A model generated the notes under the pieces. That model did no database searches and was not told the DNA's origin. It saw only the letters and a list, made by a program, of their open reading frames with translations. From Neurospora tetrasperma FGSC 2508 (lineage: Eukaryota > Ascomycota > Sordariomycetes > Sordariales > Sordariaceae), in NCBI RefSeq assembly GCF_000213175.1, contig NW_009799103.1, forward strand, positions 275,295-339,294: DNA of 64,000 bases. Direction: 5' to 3'. The position numbers were made by a program, and so were the translations under genes. Of this stretch, positions 34,201-44,719 are shown in pieces; the stretch's first letter is position 1; every line of letters starts with the position of its first letter.

Positions 34201-36751
34201 CCATCTGGTTATTGTGCCTACGAGTGTAATGCTCAACTGGGAAATGGAGTTCAAGAAGTGGTGTCCTGGATTCAAGATCCTTACGTACTACGGCAACCAG
34301 GAAGAACGCAAGCGAAAGCGCCAGGGATGGAACAACGACGATGTTTGGAACGTCTGCATCACCTCCTATCAAATGGTCCTTCAGGATCAGCAGGTGTTCA
34401 GGCGAAGACGCTGGCATTACATGATCCTCGACGAGGCTCACAACATCAAGAATTTCAAGTCGCAGCGCTGGCAAACCCTGCTCGGCTTCAACACGCAAGC
34501 TCGGTTGCTCTTGACAGGTACTCCGTTGCAGAATAATCTGACCGAGTTGTGGTCGCTTCTCTACTTCTTGGCGCCACCCGAGAACGGCGAAGGCGGGTTC
34601 GTTGACCTCACCGAATTCCATAACTGGTTCGCTAGGCCCGAATCTCAGATCTTGGAAAGCGGCCGTGAACAGCTGGACGATGAGGCGCGTGCCATCATTG
34701 CCAAGCTGCACAAGGTCCTTAGACCCTACCTTCTCCGTCGACTCAAGGCAGATGTCGAGAAACAAATGCCGGCAAAGTATGAACACGTCGAGTTCTGCCG
34801 CCTCTCCAAACGTCAGCGAGAGTTGTATGATGGGTTCCTTTCCCGCGCCGATACACGCGAGACGCTGCAATCGGGCAACTACATGTCCATCATTAACTGT
34901 TTGATGCAGCTCCGAAAGGTCTGCAACCATCCCGATCTCTTCGTAGACCGGCCCATTATGACCTCGTTCCGCATGTCGCGGTCAGTACCGGCCGACTACG
35001 AGTGGAATGAAAAGTTCATTCGGAACAGGCTGTTGGTTACGAAGCCCATGACCACTGTCAATCTGAGCTTTCTCAACATGATTCCGACCGAGTATGAAGA
35101 TTTGTCCAAGACACACACCGACCGCATCGCCCAGCTCAGCTCCCATCGAATCTTGCTCGACCTGAGGGAGGCCCAGAAGGTGCGCGCCAACAACGCCTAC
35201 ACCGCGCTGGACCCTTCCTCTGTCAAGTCCAACCTTGTGTATCTTGAAAGTGCCGCCAGATGGGGTCGGTTTGAAGAGCTGCAGCACTGTGTATACATCA
35301 ATGCCCTCCGTCGCCAACAACGACCTATCTATGGAAAGCGTCTAACCGAGTTCCTCACCCTTGACACCCATCTCCGGCCATACAAACCCCGACCTAGAGT
35401 CCCGGCTAAGATCATGTCCTGGTTCGAAGAGGATTCCTTCCTGCTACACAACGCCATCCCGACGCTCCAGCAACGCGCCGAATCCATGGAAATGACCATC
35501 ACCAAGTTCGCCTGCGTCACTCCCGCGGTCGTGACCGGCCCCGAAATGAACCGCTTCCTCCTCGGCGAACGAGGCATCCAACTCTTTGAGGAGCTCGACC
35601 TCAAGCTCTCTGCTCCCGTCAAATATGCTCCCTACATGCCACCTCAACCTCCACCGGACCCGTGGCACGAGGCTCGCATGCGCCTGACAATTCAATTCCC
35701 CGACAAGCGGCTCCTCCAATATGACTGCGGCAAGCTCCAAGCGCTCGACAAGCTCCTACGCAAACTCCAAGCGGGCGGCCATCGCGCCCTCATCTTCACG
35801 CAAATGACCAAAGTCCTCGACATCCTCGAACAGTTCCTCAACATCCACGGACACAAGTACCTCCGCCTTGACGGCGCCACCAAGGTCGAACAGCGGCAAA
35901 TCCTCACAGACCGATTCAACCACGACCCGCGCATCCTCTGCTTCATCCTGTCCACCCGCTCCGGCGGTCTCGGCATCAACCTCACGGGCGCCGACACGGT
36001 CATCTTCTACGACCAGGACTGGAACCCAGCCATGGACAAACAATGTCAAGACCGATGCCATCGTATCGGTCAGACGCGCGACGTGCACATCTACCGGTTA
36101 GTATCAGAACACACCATCGAAGCGAACATTCTCCGCAAGGCTAGTCAAAAACAAATGTTGGACGACGTGGTCATTCAGGAAGGAGAGTTCACCACAGATT
36201 ACTTCAATCGGTTGTCGGTGCGAGACGTGCTAGGGTCCAATGGCGAGGTGATCGCCAGCAACGAAGACGACGTAGCCGCCAACCTCGCTATGGATCGCGT
36301 GCTAGGTGGACCGTCAACTACCGGCGCAGGAGGCGACGACGGCACTGCCGACGGCGGCGGTGCATCCCAACCTCTACCTGTGCGAAACGTGGGCAGGGTC
36401 CTAGAGATGGCAGAAGACAGAGAGGATGTCGACGCGGCCAAGGCAGCAGAAAAGGAAATCATGCAGGACGAAGCGGATTTCGGAGAGGCGGGAAGTACAC
36501 GCCCGGGAACGCCGGGTGATGGGCTGGCGGATTTGGATGGCCAACTTTTGGGAGGAGAAGAGAATAAGGAGGTAGAGGAGGAGGTGATTGAGTATAATGC
36601 GTGGGGAGAGAGGATGCATACTATTGATGAGTACATGCTGGGGTTCATGGCCAAGGCTTTGGAGGGAACGCCGTTGGAGTTACCGAGGGATCGCAAGAAG
36701 GGAAGGGATAGGAATCGGAATCGGAAGGGGAAGGATACTAGGAAGAGGTGA
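31214..36751 (+). CDS. swr1: SWR1 chromatin-remodelling ATPase (SNF2/INO80 family)
   Basis: A single exon encodes 1845 residues from ATG 31214 (ACCATGAC). Catalytic subunit of the SWR1 complex, which exchanges H2A for H2A.Z in nucleosomes. Domains: Ser/Thr/Asp-rich disordered N-terminus (1-400); HSA helix that binds actin-related proteins (about 420-475, WAHLDHLTKAMTNFRKLMYR); acidic linker with several Asp/Glu runs (about 560-720); SNF2 lobe 1 (about 950-1230) with Walker A DEMGLGKT, DEAH box LDEAHNIKN and LTGTPLQNNLTELWSLLYFL; the long insertion characteristic of SWR1/INO80 (about 1240-1490); helicase-C lobe (about 1510-1640) with LRLDGATKVEQRQ, STRSGGLGINL and DRCHRIGQTRDV; and a basic C-terminus. 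All ATPase motifs look intact. SWR1 rather than INO80 is supported by the HSA position, acidic linker and FTTDYFNRLSVRDVLG after the helicase lobe. Confidence 0.97.
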   Translation: MTTMMTDSGTASDSGAGLVDSTRNDTTTTTTTTSATTTTPGDNDADDNNTNGTTGHHDNNETDNKSYSSTHHVPAIDNTSTTTNANANAEDAGFLDRDQSPLSSISSPLSEPDNFEFDTEPISSILSPKSTTSDTHARDGETPELDEDGQPPAKRRRVRETTPHNHSRKPKPESPPWKKFEAEGPTTIITEDGRRKSGRVNPVLLGMKPSDKKVTRKAIQTSPVSNKSSASTSRKPAPASSSSKPAPAKMPPPPPPKAPARKSATTHDTRPSASRSRRRSPSPRRPATPPKPAAVGTRRSTRQALAHSRASYDDGQLSPGASRATPRIKLKVRPPLTVIPLVHPNQANVRPKLGPTFEEYFARAQEIPVEEGGQHIPDEEPKYTDEMALQDAKVILRVEKEVEPGGLLAPDRCSAFEPEAEEEPPRQWAHLDHLTKAMTNFRKLMYREQQLHMQAAKRIAIACEAEWRRRNPQPKTAEEIELEEMEASKAKWRQVIRAFAGTWENVRVEVNRRRLVEWEAEEQRRVKAALNQAVNLSEQKLQQRQAQVDGDEITDEDEDEDDEDLESGMPSVMGDEEESDEHSDQGSNEMSDENDEDEDEDNMSSSSEDDDKKSTASDEGLTQEELRAKYANLPTLDTTDGNKETTKDVEMADASAAMDGSVANGDDTSDESVDMDDDLGSSEESDDDEEDEDDEEEEESDDEPAGLLGLFFGKSELKKLKEEAVTEEPSVESAGDVEMTDAPAALRPEPQVDGHAHEAPITNGSHTNEQLASSQTEGADDEVSLLIIPNDEKAAENTQTTKEPGSGVANKDFLTNGSSLKHHEEIVQSENQALPAKESVEAGGDLPMVDAPPTDDLQRETAAAPSLEAPPNTRHDSQETVAATDMQSQSQTQSPKTTDTKPTDVDTPHSELAVSVQKPDSRQSSPQPTTPTVKTEIPFLLRGTLREYQHHGLDWLAGLYANNTNGILADEMGLGKTIQTIALLAHLACHHEVWGPHLVIVPTSVMLNWEMEFKKWCPGFKILTYYGNQEERKRKRQGWNNDDVWNVCITSYQMVLQDQQVFRRRRWHYMILDEAHNIKNFKSQRWQTLLGFNTQARLLLTGTPLQNNLTELWSLLYFLAPPENGEGGFVDLTEFHNWFARPESQILESGREQLDDEARAIIAKLHKVLRPYLLRRLKADVEKQMPAKYEHVEFCRLSKRQRELYDGFLSRADTRETLQSGNYMSIINCLMQLRKVCNHPDLFVDRPIMTSFRMSRSVPADYEWNEKFIRNRLLVTKPMTTVNLSFLNMIPTEYEDLSKTHTDRIAQLSSHRILLDLREAQKVRANNAYTALDPSSVKSNLVYLESAARWGRFEELQHCVYINALRRQQRPIYGKRLTEFLTLDTHLRPYKPRPRVPAKIMSWFEEDSFLLHNAIPTLQQRAESMEMTITKFACVTPAVVTGPEMNRFLLGERGIQLFEELDLKLSAPVKYAPYMPPQPPPDPWHEARMRLTIQFPDKRLLQYDCGKLQALDKLLRKLQAGGHRALIFTQMTKVLDILEQFLNIHGHKYLRLDGATKVEQRQILTDRFNHDPRILCFILSTRSGGLGINLTGADTVIFYDQDWNPAMDKQCQDRCHRIGQTRDVHIYRLVSEHTIEANILRKASQKQMLDDVVIQEGEFTTDYFNRLSVRDVLGSNGEVIASNEDDVAANLAMDRVLGGPSTTGAGGDDGTADGGGASQPLPVRNVGRVLEMAEDREDVDAAKAAEKEIMQDEADFGEAGSTRPGTPGDGLADLDGQLLGGEENKEVEEEVIEYNAWGERMHTIDEYMLGFMAKALEGTPLELPRDRKKGRDRNRNRKGKDTRKR

Positions 36752-38894
36752 TTGATTGACTTGGGAAAAGCCAGAGGGGTGGGTGTATGATAGAAGGGGG
36801 GTTGGTGATTAAAGTGCATATCATACCTTTATTTTTGGGTGTTACAACACCTTTTTACAAGTAAAGCGAGTTGGTATTGTTGTTGTTGTTATTGTCGATC
36901 AAGACAGTGAGGTGTATACAGGGGGAACTGGGAAGTGATCAAGTAAGGCAGTGGTAGAAGGAAAAAGGATTGTGTGTGTGTGTGTGTATTATACTAGACG
37001 TTTATACCATATTTGAGTGTTGGTGAGAAGGTAGAATGGAAGATTAGATACATAATTGTCTTGAGACCTGGCGTAGCCAGATTCCGCTGCTGTTCGGTGC
37101 AAGTTCTGTTAGATGTCGCTAACAACTGAAGTGTTGGAGGGGTAGGTCGAAGCTGACGGGCTATTAGTGCACTATCCTTTAGGCGACGAAATCGTCCCCA
37201 AGTGCGATAGTGTTGCATCACCTTGCCTCTCTCATTGTTCCCGTTCATGGTGACAACTTAACGAAGGGAAGGCCAGCTGGGAGATCACGGCTCACGTTCT
37301 TATGAGCAGGTGTTTAGTCATTTCCTCAACCGTTTGGGCTTGTCATTGATAACACCACCGCCTCGCCGTCCCAGTGCATCATTCCCTTCCCTTGGCACTC
37401 AGCAAGCCTTACCCAACCCATCCATCGCATTGGGGAAACCACCTAACAGAGAATGAGGTGAGCTCCCGGCCAGGGCCAGGCCTTTCACACGCGCGACCCC
37501 CCGACCGATAATCTGACCATCCATCATTCAACCAAGGACATCGCCCCCCCCGTTTTGTAGTCTTTTTCACCATCGCGGCTGACAGGACAGGAGAGTGGAA
37601 TGAATGGGTGATGTGATGTGAGGTGAGACAAGCATAAGGCTGCATGGCTGCATCCCGTCCGTCTGCCTCCGCTCGCTGGCTGCATGACGGGCGGGACTGT
37701 CATTTTCCCGCCCGGTCGGTCGGTCGGTTGGCCTCATGGGTCGCGTTCCATGACCATCTTCACGGGTCACTTTGCCAATCACCGGTCATGACTTGTAGAT
37801 GCCACTAGGCTTCTATTCCTCGCTCCCTTCGTACCTATACTTGGATGTTAATGAGGCTGAATGCCGGGGTGGGATGGGGCTGATATGGGTGTAAGTAGGT
37901 AGGTAGAGGTATATGTAGGGTGTGGGTATGGGTGTGGGTGGGACGTATCAAGTGACACCTCCAGGGAGTCCAGGGACATACGCCCACGCCCACGCGGATT
38001 GGCTCACTTGACCCTTTGTTTGTTAGTAGAGGTAGCCTAGCCACGGGTTATACGACGACTGACTGAATTTACAGAGCGAGCGTGGTTCGAACATAAGTCT
38101 TAGTTAAGGATATGTTGAAGCACTGTACACAAAACGAACCTTTTCAAAATCCAACCTATCTAACCTTGAAGGCGCGGTTTTGTTTTTTGCTGTCGCACCG
38201 CGTCAAAATGCGATGGCTCTTTTTGGCTGCACCCTACCTACCGAACCGATGTTTGTCCCTTGTCCCTTCCTTGTTCCGCGCGCACACAGGCAACTTAATC
38301 CAGGCCGGGCACCTAGGCTGAACTCCATCTCCCGGCCGGCTGGCCGACCGCCTATCTGGTCTGGTACTACATATTGGCATGGGGACGCGGCAAACCGAAC
38401 TGGTGTCACTATGCTAGACGGTGAAGGATGGATGGCTTTCGGTGAAAGTGTGTCAGCCAGGACTTACACTAGGACCCAGAAGGGCGTAGTTGTCAAGACC
38501 AGATGCCTGAGTGATGTTTTCCTCGTACAGACAGGCAGGCTAGGCCTACGGGGCAGGAAAAGCTAAGGTGTTCGGGTGTTGGCGTTTGACCGTTGGCGGC
38601 GGCCTCATGACACTTTGGATGACTCTGAGGTTGAGTCTGAGGAGGTCATGACCGGATGGACGCAAGTGGTCAAAAGACTTCTTGCGCGAGGGAGGTGGTT
38701 ATATAAGGTAATGTTGTGTTTTCATCTGTTGTGTCTTTTTGTTTTTCCTTCGATCAGCTTTCACAAGTCAAACGTTCAACGAGAACCAGCAAAGCTCAAC
38801 CGACCAACACAATACCCAAACGCTCACTTGCACGAAGCAAGACAAACTCGACCCACGCCACGACAACAACCTTTCCCCAAACCAAAGCAAAGCA
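36752..38894. other. Intergenic, no gene recognised
   Basis: 2.1 kb with a (GT)n run (36971-36986), CGGT repeats (37712-37727) and the promoter of the next gene. Short frames only. Confidence 0.55.
38700..38707 (+). promoter_or_regulatory. TATA box (TATATAAG)
   Basis: Lies 195 bp upstream of the ATG at 38895 and is followed by a pyrimidine patch and then a long CA-rich leader, the pattern of strongly expressed fungal genes. Confidence 0.7.
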
Positions 38895-39341
38895 ATGGCC
38901 TGGTACACCACAGACTACTGCACCCTCTGCTGTCGGCACATCCCCGTCTACTCATGGTACTACCACTCCTACACCTGTCATCGGCGCACCGTCACCAGCA
39001 CCAGCACCAGCGCCCACGGAACTCGGCGCTCGCACTCGCGTCACCGCCGCGAGCATGATCGTGAGCGCGAGTACGAGTACGAAACTACCGTCCGACGCAC
39101 GCGCAGCCGAAGCCGTCATGGGTCTACTTCATACTACTACTACCTCCCCTGGAGATATCATCGCCCGGCGGCTGCTCCTGCTCCCGCGCCGGTGAGATGT
39201 CCTACGCCTGCTCCTCCTGCGTTGCCGGAACCGCTGCCTTGTCGGAGCCGGAGCAGCCGTCGGAGGGGTAGCGAGGATACCTCTAGGGATAAGGATAGGG
39301 GGTGGAGGAGGAGGACGGTGGATATTTATATTGAGCATTAA
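38895..39341 (+). CDS. Small Arg/Ser-rich protein with Cys/His N-terminus
   Basis: 148 residues. The start was chosen at 38895 (AAGCAATGGCC), after a CA-rich leader and TATA box; the frame is open further upstream but without better support. Seen: an N-terminal Cys/His cluster (DYCTLCCRHIP then HSYTCHRR) that could bind one zinc; an Arg/Ser/Glu-rich middle (HSRHRREHDREREYEYE, RRTRSRSRHGS); a poly-Tyr patch; a Pro/Ala-rich stretch; and a basic tail ending VDIYIEH. The RS-like composition suggests RNA or nucleic-acid contact, but this is inference. No homologue recognised. Confidence 0.65.
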   Translation: MAWYTTDYCTLCCRHIPVYSWYYHSYTCHRRTVTSTSTSAHGTRRSHSRHRREHDREREYEYETTVRRTRSRSRHGSTSYYYYLPWRYHRPAAAPAPAPVRCPTPAPPALPEPLPCRSRSSRRRGSEDTSRDKDRGWRRRTVDIYIEH

Positions 39342-41666
39342 GGGGAGTCGTTCCCTGACACCATCGACGCTCCTTTTTGGATCGACCAATCATTTCGTCT
39401 TTTCCTTGGACAAGAAACCAACTTAATTCGACATACAACCCGCTCGTTACCTACCCACCGGTCGCTGCCATTGCCCGTGGTGGTCTAAACTCTCATTTGT
39501 TAAACAATACACAGCACAGCATCTCTCTTCTTTCTTTTGTTCATGTGGGGCGTTAATGTTTTGATGGAACTGGGTACTGAAGATACATCAGACTGGATAA
39601 TTAAGTACCTAACCATGTGATTGGAATACACTGCTTGGAATTGGGTCAAGGGACAGACGGACAGATTGTAGTGGACAGGATGAATGGTAAATGAGACACG
39701 AATGCATGTAGAACAGTCTAGGTAGCCCTAGCGCCTGGAATGAAACCAGATTGTCATTGATATATGTAGCGTACCGCGCTTGTGATGCAGGGACATTGTG
39801 ACCTTGTCGTCGAACTTGAGGAGGGCCGAGACCTTCGATCAGATGATCACATGTCTCGGGTCAGAGGTTGTTGCAAGAACAGTAGAGACAAAGAACATTT
39901 CGACGGTTGTGTACCTAAGGACAGGTCTTATAGTAGTTTCCTGGCCCTCTGAAAGTTCATGAGAAAGAGGAAAAAACAAAAAGAAAAAGGAGAGTGTCTC
40001 CCCGACCCATTCTTCTCTTCGCAACCGTTGTCCAGTTTAATGGGTTAGGGTTTAATACGGATGGACCTTGCCCAAATTGATCACAACTTCGCCTCGCTCA
40101 GGACAAAATCAATGACACCCGAGTCCCCCATCCAGAAACACACCAAACTCAGCCAAGCACCACGAAAATCAATAAATTGTTGTGTATGCAGTTTCCGCTA
40201 ACAACGTAGTTCAAGCCTTGGTAATCCTATTGATTTCATGGTATTCGATCAATTGAATTGTGGATGGTTTTGTGTTAAAGCTGCCCAGCCTTTCGCCCGG
40301 TGTAAGATCAAGACTTGGACTTGGGTCTCATCCATTTTGTCTTGAGCGAGGCCACCTACCGTCCGGGCCTTGGCGTGCCGCGGAAACTCCACTCGTGATC
40401 TGCCGTCATCCGAGCTGCCGATATCAATGATGCCCCGATATCGTCTTGTCATTATCCGTTGCATATGATTTGATCCCATCCCAACCGGACTGTGGTCTTC
40501 ATTCTGCAACGACTGTTCCGTGTCGTTTTCCTACTCTGAAATCCATCGCGTTTGAACAAAAGACACTCGTCAACATGACCATTATCGGACACCCGCTCCG
40601 CAAAAGAGAGTACACTAGGTCTGAATCAACTTTGACCGACAAGTTTTGTTGCGGCGGTCAATATGGCTTCCCACGCGGTCAATCGACAAAAGCGAGGTCA
40701 TCTTTTTAGGAAATCGAGGTCTTCATCTGCCGAGGCTGCTTTCGCAATTGCAAATCATCGGCTGTCCTTAATAAACTGTCCAAGCAGAGGTCGATGACGA
40801 CCGAGTTGGTCTATTCCCAATCCAGAAGGTACCAAAGCTGGGGAAAGATAGTGCCGGGGCGGGGTGACCAATCGCTTGGCGATCGTTGCGGCCCCGCTGT
40901 GAGCGCACTGCACCGACAAGCGATCGCCGGGCAGTACGGAAGGAAGAACTTTTGGGGGGGCCGCTGCTATGCCGCCGCAAGAGAAGAGAGACGATGAGTG
41001 TCGGGTCGAGAAAGAGTCATGCGGTTATGTTGTAGTGCTTATCTATTTTTCTCCTTTTTTCCCTCAATTATCGGGTCACAATGCTTGAAAGACATCGCGA
41101 GATATCTGTGTTGGAATTGGGGTCTCCATCATCGCGGGGGACCCCGGCCCGATGCTTAATTCAACTTGGCAGGTCGCTTTGCCCCTGCACTGCCCTGCCG
41201 TGGTTACCATGACATATCCCGGCTCAAGCCCGGACGGTCAACCGTCAAGATGCGGAAGGTGGAGGATGCCCGGTTCTGCAGCCCTTCAGTTCCTTCGCCT
41301 TCTCGCGTGCCACCACCACCACCCCAATTTCCATTGCTCACAACTCAATCGTGGGAGGTTGGCTTCATTGGCTCCAGTCATCGGTTACATTCGCAGCGGC
41401 CAATGGCACGGTGGATGACAACCAGGAACGACAAGTAAAAAGTCAATTCGTGTTCCCGTCCCAACAGCTCCTTCCATGTTCGGAGAATTATACTTGGGCC
41501 AAGTGGATCTATTGAACGAACCACGTCTGTTGGCGATATAAGAGCGCCCGTAGGTCCCGTCGCTAGTCATGGCCGCCCTCCCTTCCTCTCCTCTCACCCT
41601 CTCTTCACCCTCCCCTTCTTGCCCTCACCTCTTGCTCCCCGCGAGTGAGGCAAGATCACCGGCAAC
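39342..41666. other. Intergenic, no gene recognised
   Basis: 2.3 kb, only short frames. Ends with the promoter and pyrimidine-rich leader of the S28 peptidase. Confidence 0.55.
41537..41542 (+). promoter_or_regulatory. TATA box (GATATAAG)
   Basis: 130 bp upstream of the S28 peptidase ATG, followed by a strong CT-rich tract (41577-41640). Confidence 0.6.
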
Positions 41667-43424
41667 ATGAGGTTCTTCTCCGCCGCCACCGCGCTTCTAG
41701 CGGCCGCCTCCACCGCCCATGCCGCCTTCTTCAAGACCATCGGCATGGAAATTGGTCCCATCGACGACCACATCGAGTCCCTCAACAAGCGCGCCCAAGT
41801 CGAGGGCACTTCTGGCTACGGCACCTTCGACCAGCTGATCGACCACAACACCCCCGAGCTCGGCACCTTCAAGCAGCGTTTCTGGTATGGCTTCCAATAC
41901 TGGAAGGGCCCCGGCTCGCCCATCATCCTCGTCAACCCCGGCGAGCAGGCCGCCGATGGTTTCAATAAGTCGTACCTCTCCGACCAGCGTCTGGCCGGTT
42001 GGATGGCCAAGGACATGGGCGCCGCCGTGGTGATCATGGAGCACAGATACTGGGGCAATTCCAGCCCCTTCGACGAGTTGACAGTCAAGAATCTGCAGTA
42101 TTTGACGCTGGAGAACTCGCTGAAGGACATCAACTACTTTGCCGAGCACATTGAGCTGCCCTTCGACAAGACCAACGGCAGCAAGCCTGCCAACGCCCCT
42201 TGGATCTTCTCCGGTGGTTCTTACTCGGGCGCCCTGGCCGGTTGGCTGGAGGCGCTGTACCCGGGCACCTTCTGGGCGTATCACGGCACTTCTGGTGTGG
42301 TCGAAACCGTAGGACACTTTTGGACCTATTTCGTCCCTGTCCTGGAAGCGACGCCGCAGAACTGCACCAAGGATTTGACCGCTGTTATTGACTTTGTCGA
42401 TTCCGTGTTGCTGCATGGTACTCCCAAGGCCAAGCGTGAGCTCAAGTCCAAGTTCAAGCTGCAGGACTTGACTGATGCCGATTTTGCTTCGTAAGTTGTC
42501 TTGAACTGTCTGTCAAGCAAATCAATGCTGACCTATTGTCTGCAGTGCCATTGAGAGCGGCCCCTGGAGCTGGCAATCCACCCAGTTCTACTCGGAAAAG
42601 ACCACCGGTTACACCCCTTACTACCGCTTCTGCGACTACGTCGAGAACGTCTGGCCCAACTCGACCAACAAGGTCCCTGGGCCTCTCGGTGTTGGCATCA
42701 AGAAGGCCCTCGACGGATATGCCAAGTGGTTCGTCGAGGAATCTCTTCCTGGCACCTGCGAGTCTTCTGGCTACGACGCTTTCAAGGGCGAGGATAACGT
42801 TCTCTGCTTCCAGAACCAGAACGCTTCCAACCCCATTTTCCACGACTTGTCGGTCAACAACGCCTACAACCGCCAGTGGAATTGGTTCCTCTGCAATGAG
42901 CCGTACGTGTTCTTTCCCCCCTCTGGTTTACCGTTCCTTTATACTGACATGCACGCAACAGCTTCGAATGGTGGCAAGATGGCGCCCCTCTTGGCCGCCC
43001 CTCCATCGTCTCTCGCCTCGTCGACGCCGACTACTGGCGCAAGCAGTGTCCGTTGTGGTTCCCCGCCGAGAAGGGCTCCAACGCCACCTACGGCATCAAG
43101 CAAGGCAAGCGCGCCGAGGACGTCAACAAGTGGACGGGCGGCTGGAAGCACACCAACGGCACGCGCATAATGCAGGCCAACGGTTCGCTTGATCCCTGGA
43201 GAGACGTTACCCTGTCGTCCAAGTTCCGACCCGGTGGTCCCTTCAAGGGCAACAAGAACCACCAGGTTCGCGTCATCGAGGGCGGTACTCACTGCTCCGA
43301 CTTTTACGGTCCCAACTGGAGCGCCAACGAGGGCATCAAGAAGGTTGCGGAGGAGGAGGTCGCTCAGATGGGACAATGGGTGGCGGACTTTTACAGGAAA
43401 AAGGGGATCACTAGGCCACAGTAA
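41667..43424 (+). CDS. Secreted serine carboxypeptidase S28 (Pro-Xaa carboxypeptidase-like)
   Basis: Exons 41667-42490, 42546-42902 and 42962-43424 encode 547 residues. Introns are 55 nt (GTAAGT...CTGCAG) and 59 nt (GTACGT...CAACAG). Signal peptide MRFFSAATALLAAASTAHA. Family S28 (PRCP/DPP7 type, alpha/beta hydrolase): catalytic Ser185 in GGSYSG, Asp471 in NGSLDPW and His504 in GGTHCSD; also HRYWGNSSPF and LENSLKDINYFAEH. Several N-glycosylation sites (NKS, NSS, NGS, NCT, NST, NAS, NAT, NGT). Expected to cleave C-terminal residues after proline in extracellular or vacuolar peptides at acid pH (family knowledge). Length and triad look complete. Confidence 0.96.
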
Positions 43425-43683
43425 AAAAGGGGGTGGATGTTGTTGTTGTACATATGAGTGTTGGGTACCTATGATTGAATGCCTTCATGTACATACCTAA
43501 TAAGAGTATAAACGTAATGATAGTATTTTTCTCGGCAGCTGGTTGATATGGATGGTGGATGATGGTTGGTGATACGTGGTGACGATAGTCTGCAATTCCC
43601 AAATTATGTACCAAGATGTCTGCAGCAAGGTTCAGGGATATGTAGGCGCCAAGTCCGTGCATTTCAACCATCCAATAACAATA

Positions 43684-43773
43684 GGGCCGCTGGTCTAGTG
43701 GTATGATTCTCGCTTAGGGTTCAATCCTGAGCATTCTTGCGAGAGGTCCCGGGTTCAATCCCCGGGTGGCCCC
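43684..43773 (+). tRNA. tRNA-Pro (anticodon AGG), intron-containing
   Basis: The acceptor stem GGGCCGC pairs with GTGGCCC (43766-43772; one G-U). The anticodon stem CTCGC (43709-43713) pairs with GCGAG (43739-43743); the loop reads TTAGGG, giving anticodon AGG (43716-43718). An intron of about 18 nt (43720-43737) follows position 37, the canonical site. T-arm CCGGG/TTCAATC/CCCGG with the B-box GGTTCAATCC. The encoded discriminator base is C. A T-rich terminator follows at once. Confidence 0.95.
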
Positions 43774-43774
43774 G

Positions 43775-43798
43775 ATTTTTTTCCCCCTTTTTTTTTCT
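43775..43798 (+). terminator. Pol III T-run terminator
   Basis: T7, C5 and T9 runs directly after the tRNA 3' end. Confidence 0.8.
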
Positions 43799-44719
43799 TG
43801 TATATATCTTTTTTTCTTTTTTTTTCCTTTCCTTGGTAGCAACGCTCATTTTATGAAAACTTGACTTGTATCGTTTTTGTCACAGGATAGAAGAGCTGTG
43901 ATATGATTGTCCTACCTCTAAATGCGTGCATTTAAGGTCTATTTAGCGAATTTCTAGAAAATCGACAATCTATCACCTTTCTTTCCCCTTTTTGTCCTTT
44001 GACTCGTCTTGCACCCTCAAATCCTCGCAACTCCTTTTTCGCTTTTATGTATGCTCTCCTCATCTACTTTAGCACCACGCATGATTCCGAGGAGGATATG
44101 ATGATGGTGTTCCTTCTCGAGGAGACATCGGACGAGTGAGGTTGGCAGAGTCGGTGGGGGTATAGCACATTATACCATACCAGACCCCGAGGGAGAGGAG
44201 CATATTACTGCTGGATATTTCCAAGAGGACGATGCCGGAGAATTAGGAGGTAGGTAGCTGGTTATACCTACCTACCTATATAGGTATATAAGTGATAAGC
44301 CAATATGGTACGAATTGGCTACCTATCCTGTTACACTGTTCTCGATGCATTTTCCTGACTGCTCTCTGGCATTTGTTGCTTCAGTTTCATCATCACGACT
44401 TGTACATCCTTTCCCCGTGCCGCTACCGTTCTATCTTGAGGACTAGAATAAGATGATTCGGTTGCTAAGGTAACTGAAGAATGGGGCTAGATTACGATGT
44501 CTAATGCAAAGAGGCGAGAGTTTTACGCATACAGAATATGTAAATTTTTGTTCCTAATTTCATCCAACAATGTATTTCTTGTCTTAAAAGAGGCATCGTG
44601 TCCAACCTATATGATGTAATGAAAGCTTGTTCCTGGGATATGTCCCCGAAATGCATCGAATGTTTCCTCGGCTTGAGAAGGGATCCCTGGGGTGTAGGTA
44701 TGAGAAAGACCTGCCTACC
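43799..44719. other. Intergenic, no gene recognised
   Basis: 0.9 kb with T-rich tracts and a TACCTACCTACCTATATAGGTATATA palindromic patch (about 44264-44289). Confidence 0.6.

Noticed and set aside
34133-34930. Minus-strand ORF of 265 codons inside SWR1
   Set aside because: Antisense shadow of the conserved ATPase domain.
41697-42416. Minus-strand ORF of 239 codons
   Set aside because: Antisense shadow of S28 peptidase exon 1 with strong codon bias.
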